This document shows, one piece after another, positions 7,627 to 16,529 of a stretch of 64,000 nt of DNA (position 1 is its first letter; the number at the start of each line of letters is the position of its first letter). Source of the stretch: RHKX01 sp046330285 (GTDB taxonomy: Bacteria > Actinomycetota > Thermoleophilia > Solirubrobacterales > 70-9); contig JAXLSX010000001.1 of assembly GCA_046330285.1 (NCBI GenBank), positions 62,001 to 126,000 of the forward strand, read 5' to 3'. A model generated the notes under the pieces. That model searched no databases. It was not told the DNA's origin and was given only the letters and a program-made list of their open reading frames with translations. Both the position numbers and the translations under genes were made by a program.

Positions 7627-9312
7627 TCAGGCGTGTCTGGTCCCGGTGGCCCGGCTCGGATCGTCCTGGCGGAAGCGCGGCTCGCCGCCGATGTGGGAGT
7701 CCAGCACCGCAGCGAGCTGCCGCTCGCAGATCGCGGCGGCGAGGTGCTCGTCGGCGGCGCGCAGACGACCCGCCTCCCACTCGGAGTCGATCCAGTGCAG
7801 GGCGCGGCCGATCACCTCGCTCTGGATCTTGATCGGCTCGATGCCGGAGGCGACGGCATCGGCGATGACCGTCTCCGCACGCTTCGCGTCGCCGGCGAGC
7901 AGGGACTGACGGAACTCTTCGCGGGCGCTGCTCAGCGTCGCCGTCTCGGTCGTCCGAGTGGCGGCGAGCGGACCGGCGGCGACGAGCTCGGCCGCGGCGG
8001 CAGCCGGTCCGGGGCGGGCGAGCATGTAGCCCTGCCCCTTCCGGTAGCCCAGCGCGAACAGGTGGGCGAGCTGACCCTCGGTCTCGATCCCCTCGGCGAC
8101 GACCTCGATGCCGAGCGCACGGGCGAGCGGCAGCACGCCGGCCGCCAGCGCCGCGTCGGCCGAGGCCTCGCCGAGGCCGGCGACGAAGGAGCGGTCGAGC
8201 TTGATCTGGTCGATCGGCAACGAGCGGAGCTGAGCGATCGACGTCGAGGCGGTGCCGAAGTCGTCGAGCGAGATCCGGACGCCGAGCGCGCGGAGCTCGG
8301 TGACGCGGGCGAGATACGCCTCGGCGGCGCCGGTCAGCGCCGACTCCGAGATCTCCACGATCACGCGCTCCGGATCGACGTCGAGCCCCTCGACCAGTCC
8401 GCGGACGGCCTCGATCAGCCCGTCGGAGGTGAGCTGGCTCGCCGAGACGTTGATGGCGAGCGAGATCGAGCGGGTCGGATCGCAGGCGGCGATCAGCGGG
8501 AAGTCGGCGGAGGCGTGTGCGAGCAGACGGCTGAGCAGATCCCCGACGCAGCCGGACTCCTCGGCGATCGGCACGAACAGCTCCGGGGAGATCGCTCCTC
8601 GCTCGGGGTGGTGCCAGCGGGCCAGGACCTCGACCGAGGCGACCCGGCCGGAGGCGATGTCGACGATCGGCTGGTAGTGGAAGGCGAGCTGGTCGGCGGC
8701 GAGCGCGGCGGCGAGCTCGCGGCCGATCTCGGCGCGGTAGCGGATCCGCTCCCGCAACTCCTCGTCGAAGACCTCGAAGCGGCGACTCCCCGAGCGGTTG
8801 CGCTCGAGGGCGGCTTCCGCGTCGCCGACCAGCGACTCGGCCGAGGCGCCGGGCCCGTCGGAGACGACGACTCCGACCGAGACGGTCGCGGTCACGACCT
8901 CGACTCCGAGGTCGAACGGATCGTCGAAGGCGGAGAGGATCGGACCGGCGAGGTCGACGACGTCGGAGCCGGCGGCAAGGCCGCTGCTCATCACGACGAA
9001 CTCGTCGCCGCCGGCGCGGGCGACGACGGCGTCGCTGCGGACTGCGGAGAGCAGCCGGCGCGCGGCCGAGAACAGGAGCTGGTCGCCGATCGCGTGTCCG
9101 TAGTCCCGGTTGACCCGGCGGAAGCCGTCGATGTCGACGAGCAGAACGGCGATCGACCCGCTTCCCTCGCCGAGCGACTCGATCTCGGCGCCGAGGCGGT
9201 CGAGGAACTGGCGCCTCGTCGGCAGCCGGGTCAGCGCGTCGGGGTCGGCGCGACCAGCCGCGGGGGGACCCGCCGCGGGCGCCGCGGGCGCTGGCAACTC
9301 GGAGGGGTTCAC
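7627..9312 (-). CDS. GGDEF-EAL protein with C-terminal B12-type helical cap
   Basis: Predicted cyclic-di-GMP enzyme of 561 residues, no membrane segment. GGDEF domain: LTRLPTRRQF near the N-terminus and intact GGDEF at 101-105. EAL domain (about 195-440): EVL at 228-230, NVSASQL, the EISES glutamate, DDFGT at 350-354 and VAEGIE near 405-410, so phosphodiesterase activity is plausible. The last ~95 residues (about 465-540) resemble the four-helix cap that precedes cobalamin-binding domains, including W512-x9-E522-H523 as in B12 photoreceptors, but no Rossmann cobalamin domain follows before the stop. The GTG start at 9312 has AGGGGG 4-5 nt upstream. It stands alone. Confidence 0.88.
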   Translation of the reverse strand: MNPSELPAPAAPAAGPPAAGRADPDALTRLPTRRQFLDRLGAEIESLGEGSGSIAVLLVDIDGFRRVNRDYGHAIGDQLLFSAARRLLSAVRSDAVVARAGGDEFVVMSSGLAAGSDVVDLAGPILSAFDDPFDLGVEVVTATVSVGVVVSDGPGASAESLVGDAEAALERNRSGSRRFEVFDEELRERIRYRAEIGRELAAALAADQLAFHYQPIVDIASGRVASVEVLARWHHPERGAISPELFVPIAEESGCVGDLLSRLLAHASADFPLIAACDPTRSISLAINVSASQLTSDGLIEAVRGLVEGLDVDPERVIVEISESALTGAAEAYLARVTELRALGVRISLDDFGTASTSIAQLRSLPIDQIKLDRSFVAGLGEASADAALAAGVLPLARALGIEVVAEGIETEGQLAHLFALGYRKGQGYMLARPGPAAAAAELVAAGPLAATRTTETATLSSAREEFRQSLLAGDAKRAETVIADAVASGIEPIKIQSEVIGRALHWIDSEWEAGRLRAADEHLAAAICERQLAAVLDSHIGGEPRFRQDDPSRATGTRHA

Positions 9313-9376
9313 GTCGCCCCCTTCGTTATCCGCCCCGCGTGTCCTGCCCGGGGACGGCGCCCCGGAGCGCCTCCGG

Positions 9377-10981
9377 CTAGCTGACCTGGTGGAGCGTCGG
9401 GTCGCCGGCGTCGACCTGGAACCGGCCGATGGTATCGGTCGCGGTCGCGCCCTTCGTCAGCGCATCGACTGCCTTGAACTCCGCCTTGACCCGCTTCTTG
9501 GTCACGTCGATCACCGCGTATCCGCGGCGATCGAAGTTGTAGTACTTGACGTGCGGGTCGTTGGCCTGCGCCAGCGCCTCGAGGACGGCCGAGTTGACGT
9601 TGAGGTACTCGGGGAGTCCGAGCGAGGTCGCCGAGCCGCCGACGAGTTCGACGCCGACCGGGTCGCCGCCCTGGCGCCCCGTCGTCGTCACGTCGCCGGC
9701 GAAGAACGTGTGGATGTCGCCGGTCAGGACGACGAGGTTGTCGACGCCCTTGTCCTTCCAGTGGGTGAGGATCTCGCCGCGCTCGGCCTGGTAGCCGTCC
9801 CACGAGTCGAGGATCGCCGCCTGGCCCGCGGGCACGTCGACGCTCATCACCATCAACTCGCTGGCCCAGAGCTTCCACTTGGCGTCGGAGGCGGGAACCG
9901 CCTTCTTGAACCACTTCTTCTGGTCCTCGCCGAGGAAGGTCGTACCCGGCGCCTGGGCGTCGGGGCACGGCGTCAGGATCCCGTCCTCGCACGGCTGCGG
10001 ATCGCGGTACTGGCGCTGGTCGGTGAGGAACAGCTCGGCCAGTCCGCCGAGGCGGAGGCTGCCGTAGATCTGGTTCTTCTCCATGCCCTTGCGCTGCAGG
10101 CGCGGGTGGGCCTCGAAGTAGGCCTTGTAGGCGTTGCGACGCCGCTTCTTGAACGAGACCCGGCGCGGGTAGCCGCTGTTCTCGAGGTCCGGGTTCGGCT
10201 GGGCGGAGTCGGCCTGGTCGCCGGCGTAGTTGTCCTCGACCTCGTGGTCGTCCCAGATCGTCACCCAGGAGTGAGCCGAGTGCAGCTCCTGGAGCTGCTT
10301 GTCGGCCTGGTACATCCGGTACTTCTCGCGGTACTCGGCGAGGCTCTGGACGTCGCCGTCCTTGTTCTTGCCGGTCTTGTCGACGCGGTCGGCGGGGCCG
10401 TCGTAGTACTTGTGCTCGTAGATGTAGTCGCCGAGGCAAATGACGAGGTCGAGGTCCTCCTTGGCCATCGCCGCCTGGGCGTTGTAGTAGCCGGCCTCGT
10501 AGTCCTGGCACGAGAAGTAGCCGATCTTCAGCGGCTGCTTGGAGTCGGGCGGCGGCAGGGTCCGGAACCGGCCGACGCGCGAGTGCTTGTTCTTGGTCTC
10601 GAAGCGGTAGTAGTACTGACGCCCCGGCTCGAGACCCGTGATCCGCTTGTGGACCGTGAAGTCGTCGCCGGCGTCGGCCGTCACCTGGCTGCGCTTGACG
10701 ACCCGGCGGAAGTCGTCGTCGGTAGCGACCTCGACGGACAGGCGCGAAGAGCGCTCGACCTCGGTCAGGCGGGTCCAGAGCGTCACGCCTTTCGGCGACG
10801 GGAAGCCGGAGGCGACGCCGTGCGCGAACTTGCCGTTCTTCGCGACCGGGGTCGCGGCGCTGCGGGCGACCGAGGCGTAGTTGAGGGGAACGGCCGTAGC
10901 CGCACCGACCGCCGCGCCGGCGATCAGAAACTCGCGCCTGCGCAGCGAAGCGCCCGCGTCCGGATCGAAGCTCTCACTCAT
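9377..10981 (-). CDS. phoD: Tat-exported PhoD-like alkaline phosphatase
   Basis: Metal-dependent phosphodiesterase/phosphomonoesterase that releases phosphate outside the cell. The 534-residue precursor begins with a twin-arginine signal (RRREFL at 14-19, then a hydrophobic alanine-rich stretch). An N-terminal Ig-like domain (FAHGVASGFPSPKGVTLWTR) precedes the PhoD core with YFSCQDYEAGYYNA, LGDYIYEHKYY, IWDDHEVEDNY and, late, VLTGDIHTFF; these supply the expected metal ligands. GGGAGG spaced 6-7 nt (10988-10993) supports the ATG. No pho box was recognised. Confidence 0.9.
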   Translation of the reverse strand: MSESFDPDAGASLRRREFLIAGAAVGAATAVPLNYASVARSAATPVAKNGKFAHGVASGFPSPKGVTLWTRLTEVERSSRLSVEVATDDDFRRVVKRSQVTADAGDDFTVHKRITGLEPGRQYYYRFETKNKHSRVGRFRTLPPPDSKQPLKIGYFSCQDYEAGYYNAQAAMAKEDLDLVICLGDYIYEHKYYDGPADRVDKTGKNKDGDVQSLAEYREKYRMYQADKQLQELHSAHSWVTIWDDHEVEDNYAGDQADSAQPNPDLENSGYPRRVSFKKRRRNAYKAYFEAHPRLQRKGMEKNQIYGSLRLGGLAELFLTDQRQYRDPQPCEDGILTPCPDAQAPGTTFLGEDQKKWFKKAVPASDAKWKLWASELMVMSVDVPAGQAAILDSWDGYQAERGEILTHWKDKGVDNLVVLTGDIHTFFAGDVTTTGRQGGDPVGVELVGGSATSLGLPEYLNVNSAVLEALAQANDPHVKYYNFDRRGYAVIDVTKKRVKAEFKAVDALTKGATATDTIGRFQVDAGDPTLHQVS

Positions 10982-11096
10982 TCCATACCTCCCGGTTGCA
11001 CCGTCTCCATCCCGTGGCGAATTGCCGCGCGGCAGCCTACCGGGCCGCTCACCGGCGCACGCCGGTTGCCGGTGCGGGCGGTCTGTGTCGTGCCCG

Positions 11097-11981
11097 CTAG
11101 CGGTTCTCGCGCGCGAGCCCGATGCCGCCGAGGGCCATCAGGAGTCCGCCGACGGCGACCGCGAAGATCCCCGTCGAGGGCGAGGCATCCGGGTTGATCG
11201 CCTCGGAGAGGTCGCCGGAGATCTGGATTTGGCCCTGGCCACCACCGCCGCCGACCCCGGTCGGGACGGGGATGTCGGGCGTCAGGTCGTTGATGCCGGA
11301 GAGGCCCATGTAGGCGGCGATCGCGATGATCACGACGCCGGCGAGGACCACGAGCCAGGTGCGGTTCCCCTTCAGGTAGCTGAAGACGGCGAGGAGGGCG
11401 CCGATCACGGCGACCGCGATCACGGCGAGCCCGAAGCTCTGGCCGATCATCGTGTTGTCGGCGAAGTCGATCCCGTCGAAGCTGCTCGTGGCCAGCGGCA
11501 GGAAAGATCCGACGATCGCGACGATCGCTCCGAGCACGGCGAGAACCACCGGCAGCGAGCTGTTCGAGCGCTCCTTGGGGGCGGCTGCAGTCGCACCGGC
11601 CGCCGTGGCGGTCGCCGCGGCTCCGGGAGGCGCCCCGCCCGCGGCGGCGGAGGTCTGATCGGTCGCGCCCTGGGCGGATGCCTCCTGGGCGGGCGTCTGG
11701 GCGGCGGGCTGAGCCTGAGCGGCTTGACCGGCACCCGCCGCGGCGACGCCGGCGTCCGGCTGGACCTCGGTCTGCCCCTGCGGCTCAGCCGGCGTCTCCG
11801 GGGCGGCCGGAGCCGGAGCTGCTTGAGCCTGGCGCGTCTCGGTGCCCCAGCCGGTGCCCGTCCAGTAGGCCTCCCAGCCGGGCGCCGTCGGGTGCGGGTA
11901 CCAGCCTGCGGGGACTGCGGGCTGGGCCGGCTCTGCTCCCGGCTCGGCGCCGGATCCTGAAGTCGGTGGGCCTTCGCTCAT
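11097..11981 (-). CDS. DUF2510 membrane protein with proline/alanine-rich linker
   Basis: A 294-residue protein. Residues ~19-45 match the small DUF2510 module (PAGWYPHPTAPGWEAYW, with GWYPDP-like and W...G signatures). A long low-complexity Ala/Pro/Gln linker follows, then four hydrophobic helices interrupted by a glycine-rich loop. Such proteins are common and uncharacterised in actinobacteria. The frame is open 31 codons further upstream, but ATG 11981 begins directly before the DUF2510 module and the extra residues overlap the divergent neighbour's upstream region. Function unknown. Confidence 0.7.
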   Translation of the reverse strand: MSEGPPTSGSGAEPGAEPAQPAVPAGWYPHPTAPGWEAYWTGTGWGTETRQAQAAPAPAAPETPAEPQGQTEVQPDAGVAAAGAGQAAQAQPAAQTPAQEASAQGATDQTSAAAGGAPPGAAATATAAGATAAAPKERSNSSLPVVLAVLGAIVAIVGSFLPLATSSFDGIDFADNTMIGQSFGLAVIAVAVIGALLAVFSYLKGNRTWLVVLAGVVIIAIAAYMGLSGINDLTPDIPVPTGVGGGGGQGQIQISGDLSEAINPDASPSTGIFAVAVGGLLMALGGIGLARENR

Positions 11982-12106
11982 CGCTTGCGGAAGCCTCGCA
12001 TATCCGGCGGCGCAAGGGAAAGCGAAGCTCGAGTTATGAACGGACCTTCCTGGACGCCGGCGCCGAAAGCTCAAGCGCTCCGAAGCGGAGGCCGACCGGA
12101 GTGGGG

Positions 12107-12619
12107 ATGTTCCGCCGCCGCAATCCGTCCCCGGCCGTCCTCGCCTGCGCCTGCCTGGCGCTCGTCGTCGCGATCGGCGGGGCCTCGACTGCGACCGCCG
12201 CCAAGCCCGTCGCGCACCTCGACGGCAGCCGCGCGGTCGCGCCGAAGTCGGCCCCGAAGGCGGTCAAGCGGATGATCCGGGCCGGCAACAAGATCCGCCA
12301 CAAGAAGTACAAGTGGGGCGGTGGCCACGGCGACTGGAACGACAAGGGCTACGACTGCTCCGGCGCCGTCTCCTACGTCCTCCACAAGGCGGGGATCCTC
12401 GACTACCCGCTCGCCTCCGGCGGCTTCATGAAGTGGGGATCGAAGCGCCGCGGTAAGTGGGTTTCGATCTTCGCCAGCAAGGAGCACGTCTACATGGTCA
12501 TCGCCGGGCTCCGCTGGGACACCTCCTACATCACCGACGGCGACAAGTCCGGTCCCGGGTGGTCCGAGTACATGCGCGAAGCGAAGGGCTTCCGGACCCG
12601 CCACCCCTCCGGGCTCTAG
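12107..12619 (+). CDS. Small secreted NlpC/P60-like protein
   Basis: A 170-residue exported protein. A signal peptide (RRR then a hydrophobic stretch ending near TATAAK) precedes a compact domain with WGGGHGDWNDKGYDCSGAVS, the nucleophile region of NlpC/P60 cysteine peptidases (DCSGAVSYV). A later histidine in KEHVYMVI could be the second catalytic residue; the third is unclear. The family hydrolyses peptidoglycan peptides. ATG 12107 has GGAG 5 nt upstream, better than the GTG at 12101. The stop codon lies inside a terminator palindrome shared with the convergent HxlR gene. Confidence 0.78.
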   Translation: MFRRRNPSPAVLACACLALVVAIGGASTATAAKPVAHLDGSRAVAPKSAPKAVKRMIRAGNKIRHKKYKWGGGHGDWNDKGYDCSGAVSYVLHKAGILDYPLASGGFMKWGSKRRGKWVSIFASKEHVYMVIAGLRWDTSYITDGDKSGPGWSEYMREAKGFRTRHPSGL

Positions 12620-12626
12620 CCCGGAG
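12607..12626. terminator. Bidirectional terminator overlapping a stop codon
   Basis: Perfect 9-bp arms CTCCGGGCT / AGCCCGGAG with a 2-nt centre sit between convergent genes; the TAG stop of the plus-strand gene is inside it. Confidence 0.5.
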
Positions 12627-12628
12627 TC

Positions 12629-13267
12629 TCAGCCGCTCCGCGCAGGGACGCCGCCGGCAAGAGCAACGAAGAGCGGCGCCAGCAGGGGGTCGTCGGTCTC
12701 CGCCTCGCCGGTCGCGAGGTCCGCGTAGGCCCGGAGGTCGGTCGTGAACTCGACGTCCGGCTCGGGCAGCTCACCGTGACGGACCTGGGCCACTCCTTCT
12801 CTCACCCTGACCGAGAACCGGTCGCCGTCGACCGCGAAGTTGTAGGTGCGCCCGTCGAGGTCGGCGAGAGCCGCAGGCTCGGCGCCGGCGGCGAGCGTCG
12901 ACGTCAGCCACGAGGGCCGGGCCTCCCAGCCCTGCTCGTACTCGGCCTCGGGCTCGAGCAGCTCGAAGCCCCAGAGCGCGAGCGACTCGATCACCGGCCG
13001 CAGCTCCTCGCCACGGGCGGTCAGCGCGTAGGCCTCGACCGCGGCGGGTGCCGGCAGCTGGATCCGCTCGACCACCTCCGCGTCGGTCAGCGCCCGCAGC
13101 CTGGCGCTCAGGAGGTTCGCGCTGATTCCCGGCATCGCGTCGCGCAGAACTCCGAACCGCTTCGGCCCGAGCAAGAGCTCGCGCACGATCAGCAGCGTCC
13201 AGCGCTCACCGATCAGGTCGAGCGCCTTCGCGACGCCGCAGATCTGCCTGTAGCTCCGCTGAGTCAT
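12629..13267 (-). CDS. HxlR-family regulator with C-terminal SCP2-like domain
   Basis: A 212-residue transcription factor. The first ~100 residues are a winged helix of the HxlR/DUF24 type (ICGVAKALDLIGERWTLLI, then GPKRFGVLRDAMPGISANLL). The C-terminal half (about 115-205) looks like an SCP2/sterol-carrier fold that may bind a hydrophobic ligand. It is divergent from an MFS exporter gene across ~100 bp, the usual arrangement for a local regulator of that exporter. The start is preceded by TAGAAT 9 nt upstream, suggesting a nearly leaderless mRNA. Confidence 0.87.
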   Translation of the reverse strand: MTQRSYRQICGVAKALDLIGERWTLLIVRELLLGPKRFGVLRDAMPGISANLLSARLRALTDAEVVERIQLPAPAAVEAYALTARGEELRPVIESLALWGFELLEPEAEYEQGWEARPSWLTSTLAAGAEPAALADLDGRTYNFAVDGDRFSVRVREGVAQVRHGELPEPDVEFTTDLRAYADLATGEAETDDPLLAPLFVALAGGVPARSG

Positions 13268-13276
13268 TCCGCTGCC

Positions 13277-13328
13277 ATTCTAGCGTGATATCGCTTTCAA
13301 AACCAAGCAGTATTGTTTTTTGTACTAT
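13277..13328. promoter_or_regulatory. Divergent HxlR / MFS promoter-operator region
   Basis: AT-rich stretch. Minus strand: -10 TAGAAT (13282-13277) with TTGGTT 18 bp upstream. Plus strand: -10-like TACTAT (13323-13328). An inverted repeat AGTA-N10-TACT (13309-13326) could be the HxlR site. Promoter calls are moderate, operator weak. Confidence 0.4.
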
Positions 13329-13367
13329 GCTGCCGAAGATGGCAACCCCCGCTCCGAGGAACCACAG

Positions 13368-14900
13368 ATGAACCGCACCCCCGCCCTCGTCGTCCTGCTG
13401 CTGTGTGCGTTTGCGGTCAACGTCGACACGACGATCGTCAACGTCACCCTGCCGACCCTCTCGACGGCGCTCGACGCTTCGACCCGCGACCTGCAGTGGA
13501 TCGTCGACGCCTACACCCTCACCTTCGCCGCGCTCGTGCTCGCGGCCGGGGGGCTCGGCGACCGGTTCGGACGCCGGCGGTTGCTCCTCGTCGGCCTCGG
13601 CATCTACTTCGCCGGAAACCTCGGGGCCTCGCTCGCTGATTCGAGCGACGGGCTGATCGCCTGGCGGGCCTTGATGGGGGTCGGGGCGGCGGTCATCTTC
13701 CCGGCGACGCTGTCGACGATCGTCCATCTGTTCACCGAGCGCGGCGCACGCGCCAAGGCGATCGGGCTCTGGGGCGCGACGACCGGAATCGCCGTCGCGC
13801 TCGGGCCGATCGCCGGCGGGGCGCTGCTGGAGGCGAGCGGTTGGCAGGCCGCGTTCTGGATGAAGCTTCCACTCGTCGCCGCGGCCTTCGCCCTGGTCGT
13901 CGCCGTCGTCCCCGAGTCGGGGGATCCGGCTCGCCCCCGGATCGACCGGGTCGGCCTCGGGCTCTCGACGCTCGGCGTCCTCGCGCTCGTGTTCACGATC
14001 ATCGAGGCCCCCGAGTACGGATGGCTGGCGGCGCGGACGCTGGCCGGATTCGCCGTGGCGATCGCCGCACTCGCGGCATTCGTCGTCTACGAGTCGCGGG
14101 CCGCCGCTCCGCTGCTCGACGTCAGGCTCTTCCGCAACCCGCGGTTCAGCGCCGCCTCGGCCGCGATCACGTTCTCGTTCTTCGCGCTCTTCGGGTTCAT
14201 CTTCCTGATCACCCAGTACTTCCAGATCCTCCGCGACTACGGGGCACTCGAAACCGGGGTGCGGTTGTTGCCCGTCGCACTCTCGACCGGCACGGCCGCA
14301 GTCGTCGGGACGATCCTCGCGGTCCGGGTCGGCAACAAGGCGGTCGTCGCGACCGGACTCGCGCTCGGGGCGGTCATGTTCGCCTGGACCTCGCAGGTCG
14401 ACGGCTCGACCTCCTACCTCGAGATCGCCGCGCAGATGGTCGTCCTCGGCACGGCGATGGGGTTCACCTCGGCGCCGGCGACGGAGTCGATCATGGGCGC
14501 CGTGCCCGCGGCGAACGCCGGCGTCGGCTCCGGCGTCAACGACACGACCCGCGAGCTCGGCGGGACGCTGGGGGTCGCGGTGATCGGCTCGGTGTTCGCC
14601 TCGCTCTACGCGGCGGGCTTCGACGGAGCTCCGGCCGCGCTGCCCGCCGGCGCGGCCTCCGACTCGGTCGGGGCGGCTTTCGCAATCTCCGATCAGCTCG
14701 GCGGCAGCGCCGGCGAAGCGCTGCGGACGATCGCGAGCGCCGGGTTCTACGACGGGCTGGCGGCGGGCTGCCTCGTCGCGGCCGGCGTCTGCGCGGTCGG
14801 ATCGGTCTTCGTCGCGGCGTTGCTGCCGTCGCGTCCGGCCGAGGAGCCGGCCGAGGGTGACCTCGTCGTGGCTACGGAGGTCGCCGTCAACGAAGCCTGA
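13368..14900 (+). CDS. MFS drug exporter, DHA2 (14-helix) type
   Basis: A 510-residue polytopic membrane protein resembling EmrB/QacA proton-driven exporters: VNVDTTIVNVTLPTL in helix 1, GGLGDRFGRRR (motif A) after helix 2, and roughly 14 hydrophobic segments. The chosen ATG has GAGGA 8 nt upstream and starts exactly at the first helix; an ATG-less extension further upstream lies in the promoter region. Regulated, by position, by the divergent HxlR protein. Substrates are unknown, but a ligand-binding regulator suggests a toxic organic compound. Confidence 0.9.
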   Translation: MNRTPALVVLLLCAFAVNVDTTIVNVTLPTLSTALDASTRDLQWIVDAYTLTFAALVLAAGGLGDRFGRRRLLLVGLGIYFAGNLGASLADSSDGLIAWRALMGVGAAVIFPATLSTIVHLFTERGARAKAIGLWGATTGIAVALGPIAGGALLEASGWQAAFWMKLPLVAAAFALVVAVVPESGDPARPRIDRVGLGLSTLGVLALVFTIIEAPEYGWLAARTLAGFAVAIAALAAFVVYESRAAAPLLDVRLFRNPRFSAASAAITFSFFALFGFIFLITQYFQILRDYGALETGVRLLPVALSTGTAAVVGTILAVRVGNKAVVATGLALGAVMFAWTSQVDGSTSYLEIAAQMVVLGTAMGFTSAPATESIMGAVPAANAGVGSGVNDTTRELGGTLGVAVIGSVFASLYAAGFDGAPAALPAGAASDSVGAAFAISDQLGGSAGEALRTIASAGFYDGLAAGCLVAAGVCAVGSVFVAALLPSRPAEEPAEGDLVVATEVAVNEA

Positions 14901-14941
14901 CTTCCGTGTCGGGTTCACACTACGGCGCCTCCGTGCCGGGG

Positions 14942-14947
14942 TAGGGT
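14942..14947 (+). promoter_or_regulatory. -10 element TAGGGT, 7 nt before the BVMO start
   Basis: Spacing to GTG 14955 would place transcription start at or next to the start codon (leaderless). Confidence 0.4.
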
Positions 14948-14954
14948 CCACCGC

Positions 14955-16484
14955 GTGGAGCCGGCAACGGCAACGGAGAGCGAGACCCGGGAGGGGGCCG
15001 AGCACGTCGACGTGCTGATCGTCGGTGCCGGGATCTCCGGGATCAGCGCGGCCTGTCACCTCAGCGAGCGCTGCCCGTCGAAGAGCTTCACGATCCTCGA
15101 GGCGCGCGACGCGATCGGCGGCACCTGGGACCTGTTCCGGTACCCCGGCATCCGCTCAGACTCCGACATGTTCACCCTCGGCTACTCGTTCCGGCCGTGG
15201 GAGGAGCCCGAGGCGATCGCCGACGGCCCGCAGATCCTCGCCTACCTCGAAGCCACCGCCGCCGAGTACGGCGTCCGGGACGAGATCCGTTTCCGGCACC
15301 GCGTCGTCCGGGCCGAGTGGTCGAGCGACGACGCGCTCTGGCACGTCGAGGTCGAGCGCGACGGCGCCGACGGTTCGACCGAGCGCTTCGCCCTGACCTG
15401 CGGGTTCATCTGCGGCTGCACCGGCTACTTCCGCTACGACGAGGGCTTCACGCCCGACTTTCCCGGCCGCGATCGCTTCCGCGGCCAGATCGTCCACCCG
15501 CAGCACTGGCCCGCCGACCTCGACTGCACCGGCAAGCGGGTCGTCGTGATCGGCAGCGGCGCCACCGCGGTCACGCTCGTTCCGGCGCTCGCGGGAACGG
15601 CGGCGAGCGTCGTCCAGCTCCAGCGCTCCCCCACCTACGTAGTCTCGATGCCGGCGCGGGACCGGATCGCGATCGCGTTACGGCGGCGGCTGCCCTCGCG
15701 GGTCGCCTACTCGCTGACCCGCGTCAAGAACGTCGCGCTGCAGTCGCTCAGCTACCGGGCGAGCCGCCGGTTCCCGAAGCTGATGCGAAGGCTGTTCCGC
15801 AAGGGCGTCGTCGACAGCCTTCCCGCCGACTACGACGTCGACACCCACTTCAACCCCGACTACGACCCGTGGGACCAGCGCGTCTGCCTCGTTCCCGACG
15901 GCGACCTCTTCAAGGCGCTCCGATCGGGTCAGGCCGAGATCGTCACCGACCGGATCGAGACGTTCACCGAGGACGGGATCGAGCTGGCCTCGGGCCGCAC
16001 GCTCGATGCCGACGTCATCGTCACCGCGACCGGCCTGCAGATGCTCTTCTTCGGCGGCATCGAGCTCGCCGTGGACGGGCGCGAGATCGACCTCGCCGAC
16101 ACCGTCGCCTACAAGGGCTTGATGCTCTCCGGCGTCCCCAACCTCACCTTCTCGGTCGGCTACACCAACGCCTCCTGGACGCTCAAGTGCGACCTCGTCT
16201 CCAAGTACGCCTGCCGCCTGATCAACCACATGGACGAGCACGGCTTCGCCTACTGCACGCCGCAGCCCCCGGGCCCGGGCGTCGAGCTCGTCCCGGTGGT
16301 CGATCTCAAGTCCGGGTACGTGCTGCGCGCTCTCGACCGGCTGCCGAAGCAGGGAACCGAGGCGCCGTGGAGCCTGAAGCAGAACTACCCCTACGACATC
16401 GCGATGCTCCGCTGGGGGTCGGTCGATGACGGCATGGAGTTCTCGCGGGCCCCGGCCCGGCAGCCCGCCGCCGTCGCGACGTAA
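14955..16484 (+). CDS. Flavin-containing Baeyer-Villiger monooxygenase (EthA-like)
   Basis: FAD/NADPH-dependent monooxygenase of 509 residues that inserts oxygen next to ketones or oxidises sulfur/nitrogen groups. Seen: FAD fold GAGISG (24-29), the Baeyer-Villiger fingerprint F175-x-G177-x3-H181-x3-W185-P186, and the NADPH fold GSGATA (200-205). Similar in build to mycobacterial EthA. It starts with GTG directly after a TAGGGT element. No linked regulator of its own: the adjacent downstream XRE gene has a separate promoter. Substrate unknown. Confidence 0.9.
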   Translation: MEPATATESETREGAEHVDVLIVGAGISGISAACHLSERCPSKSFTILEARDAIGGTWDLFRYPGIRSDSDMFTLGYSFRPWEEPEAIADGPQILAYLEATAAEYGVRDEIRFRHRVVRAEWSSDDALWHVEVERDGADGSTERFALTCGFICGCTGYFRYDEGFTPDFPGRDRFRGQIVHPQHWPADLDCTGKRVVVIGSGATAVTLVPALAGTAASVVQLQRSPTYVVSMPARDRIAIALRRRLPSRVAYSLTRVKNVALQSLSYRASRRFPKLMRRLFRKGVVDSLPADYDVDTHFNPDYDPWDQRVCLVPDGDLFKALRSGQAEIVTDRIETFTEDGIELASGRTLDADVIVTATGLQMLFFGGIELAVDGREIDLADTVAYKGLMLSGVPNLTFSVGYTNASWTLKCDLVSKYACRLINHMDEHGFAYCTPQPPGPGVELVPVVDLKSGYVLRALDRLPKQGTEAPWSLKQNYPYDIAMLRWGSVDDGMEFSRAPARQPAAVAT

Positions 16485-16489
16485 AGCTC

Positions 16490-16526
16490 GCTTGACATCT
16501 TCTCGATGTCAAGCTAACTTGACATC
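16490..16526 (+). promoter_or_regulatory. XRE promoter with overlapping palindromic operator
   Basis: -35 TTGACA (16492-16497), 17-bp spacer, -10 TAACTT (16515-16520). A perfect 10-bp inverted repeat GCTTGACATC / GATGTCAAGC (16490-16499 and 16505-16514, 5-nt centre) fills the -35 and spacer, and a third CTTGACATC half-site (16518-16526) covers the -10 downstream edge. The ATG at 16530 follows 9 nt after the -10. This looks like autorepression. Confidence 0.75.
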
Positions 16527-16529
16527 CGT

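Noticed and set aside
9110..11197. A 695-codon plus-strand open frame
   Set aside because: Shadow of the PhoD gene; rich in Val/Leu/Arg/Asp without recognisable structure.
13206..15059. A 617-codon minus-strand open frame running into the HxlR promoter
   Set aside because: Antisense to the MFS gene; no domain and would abolish the divergent promoter.
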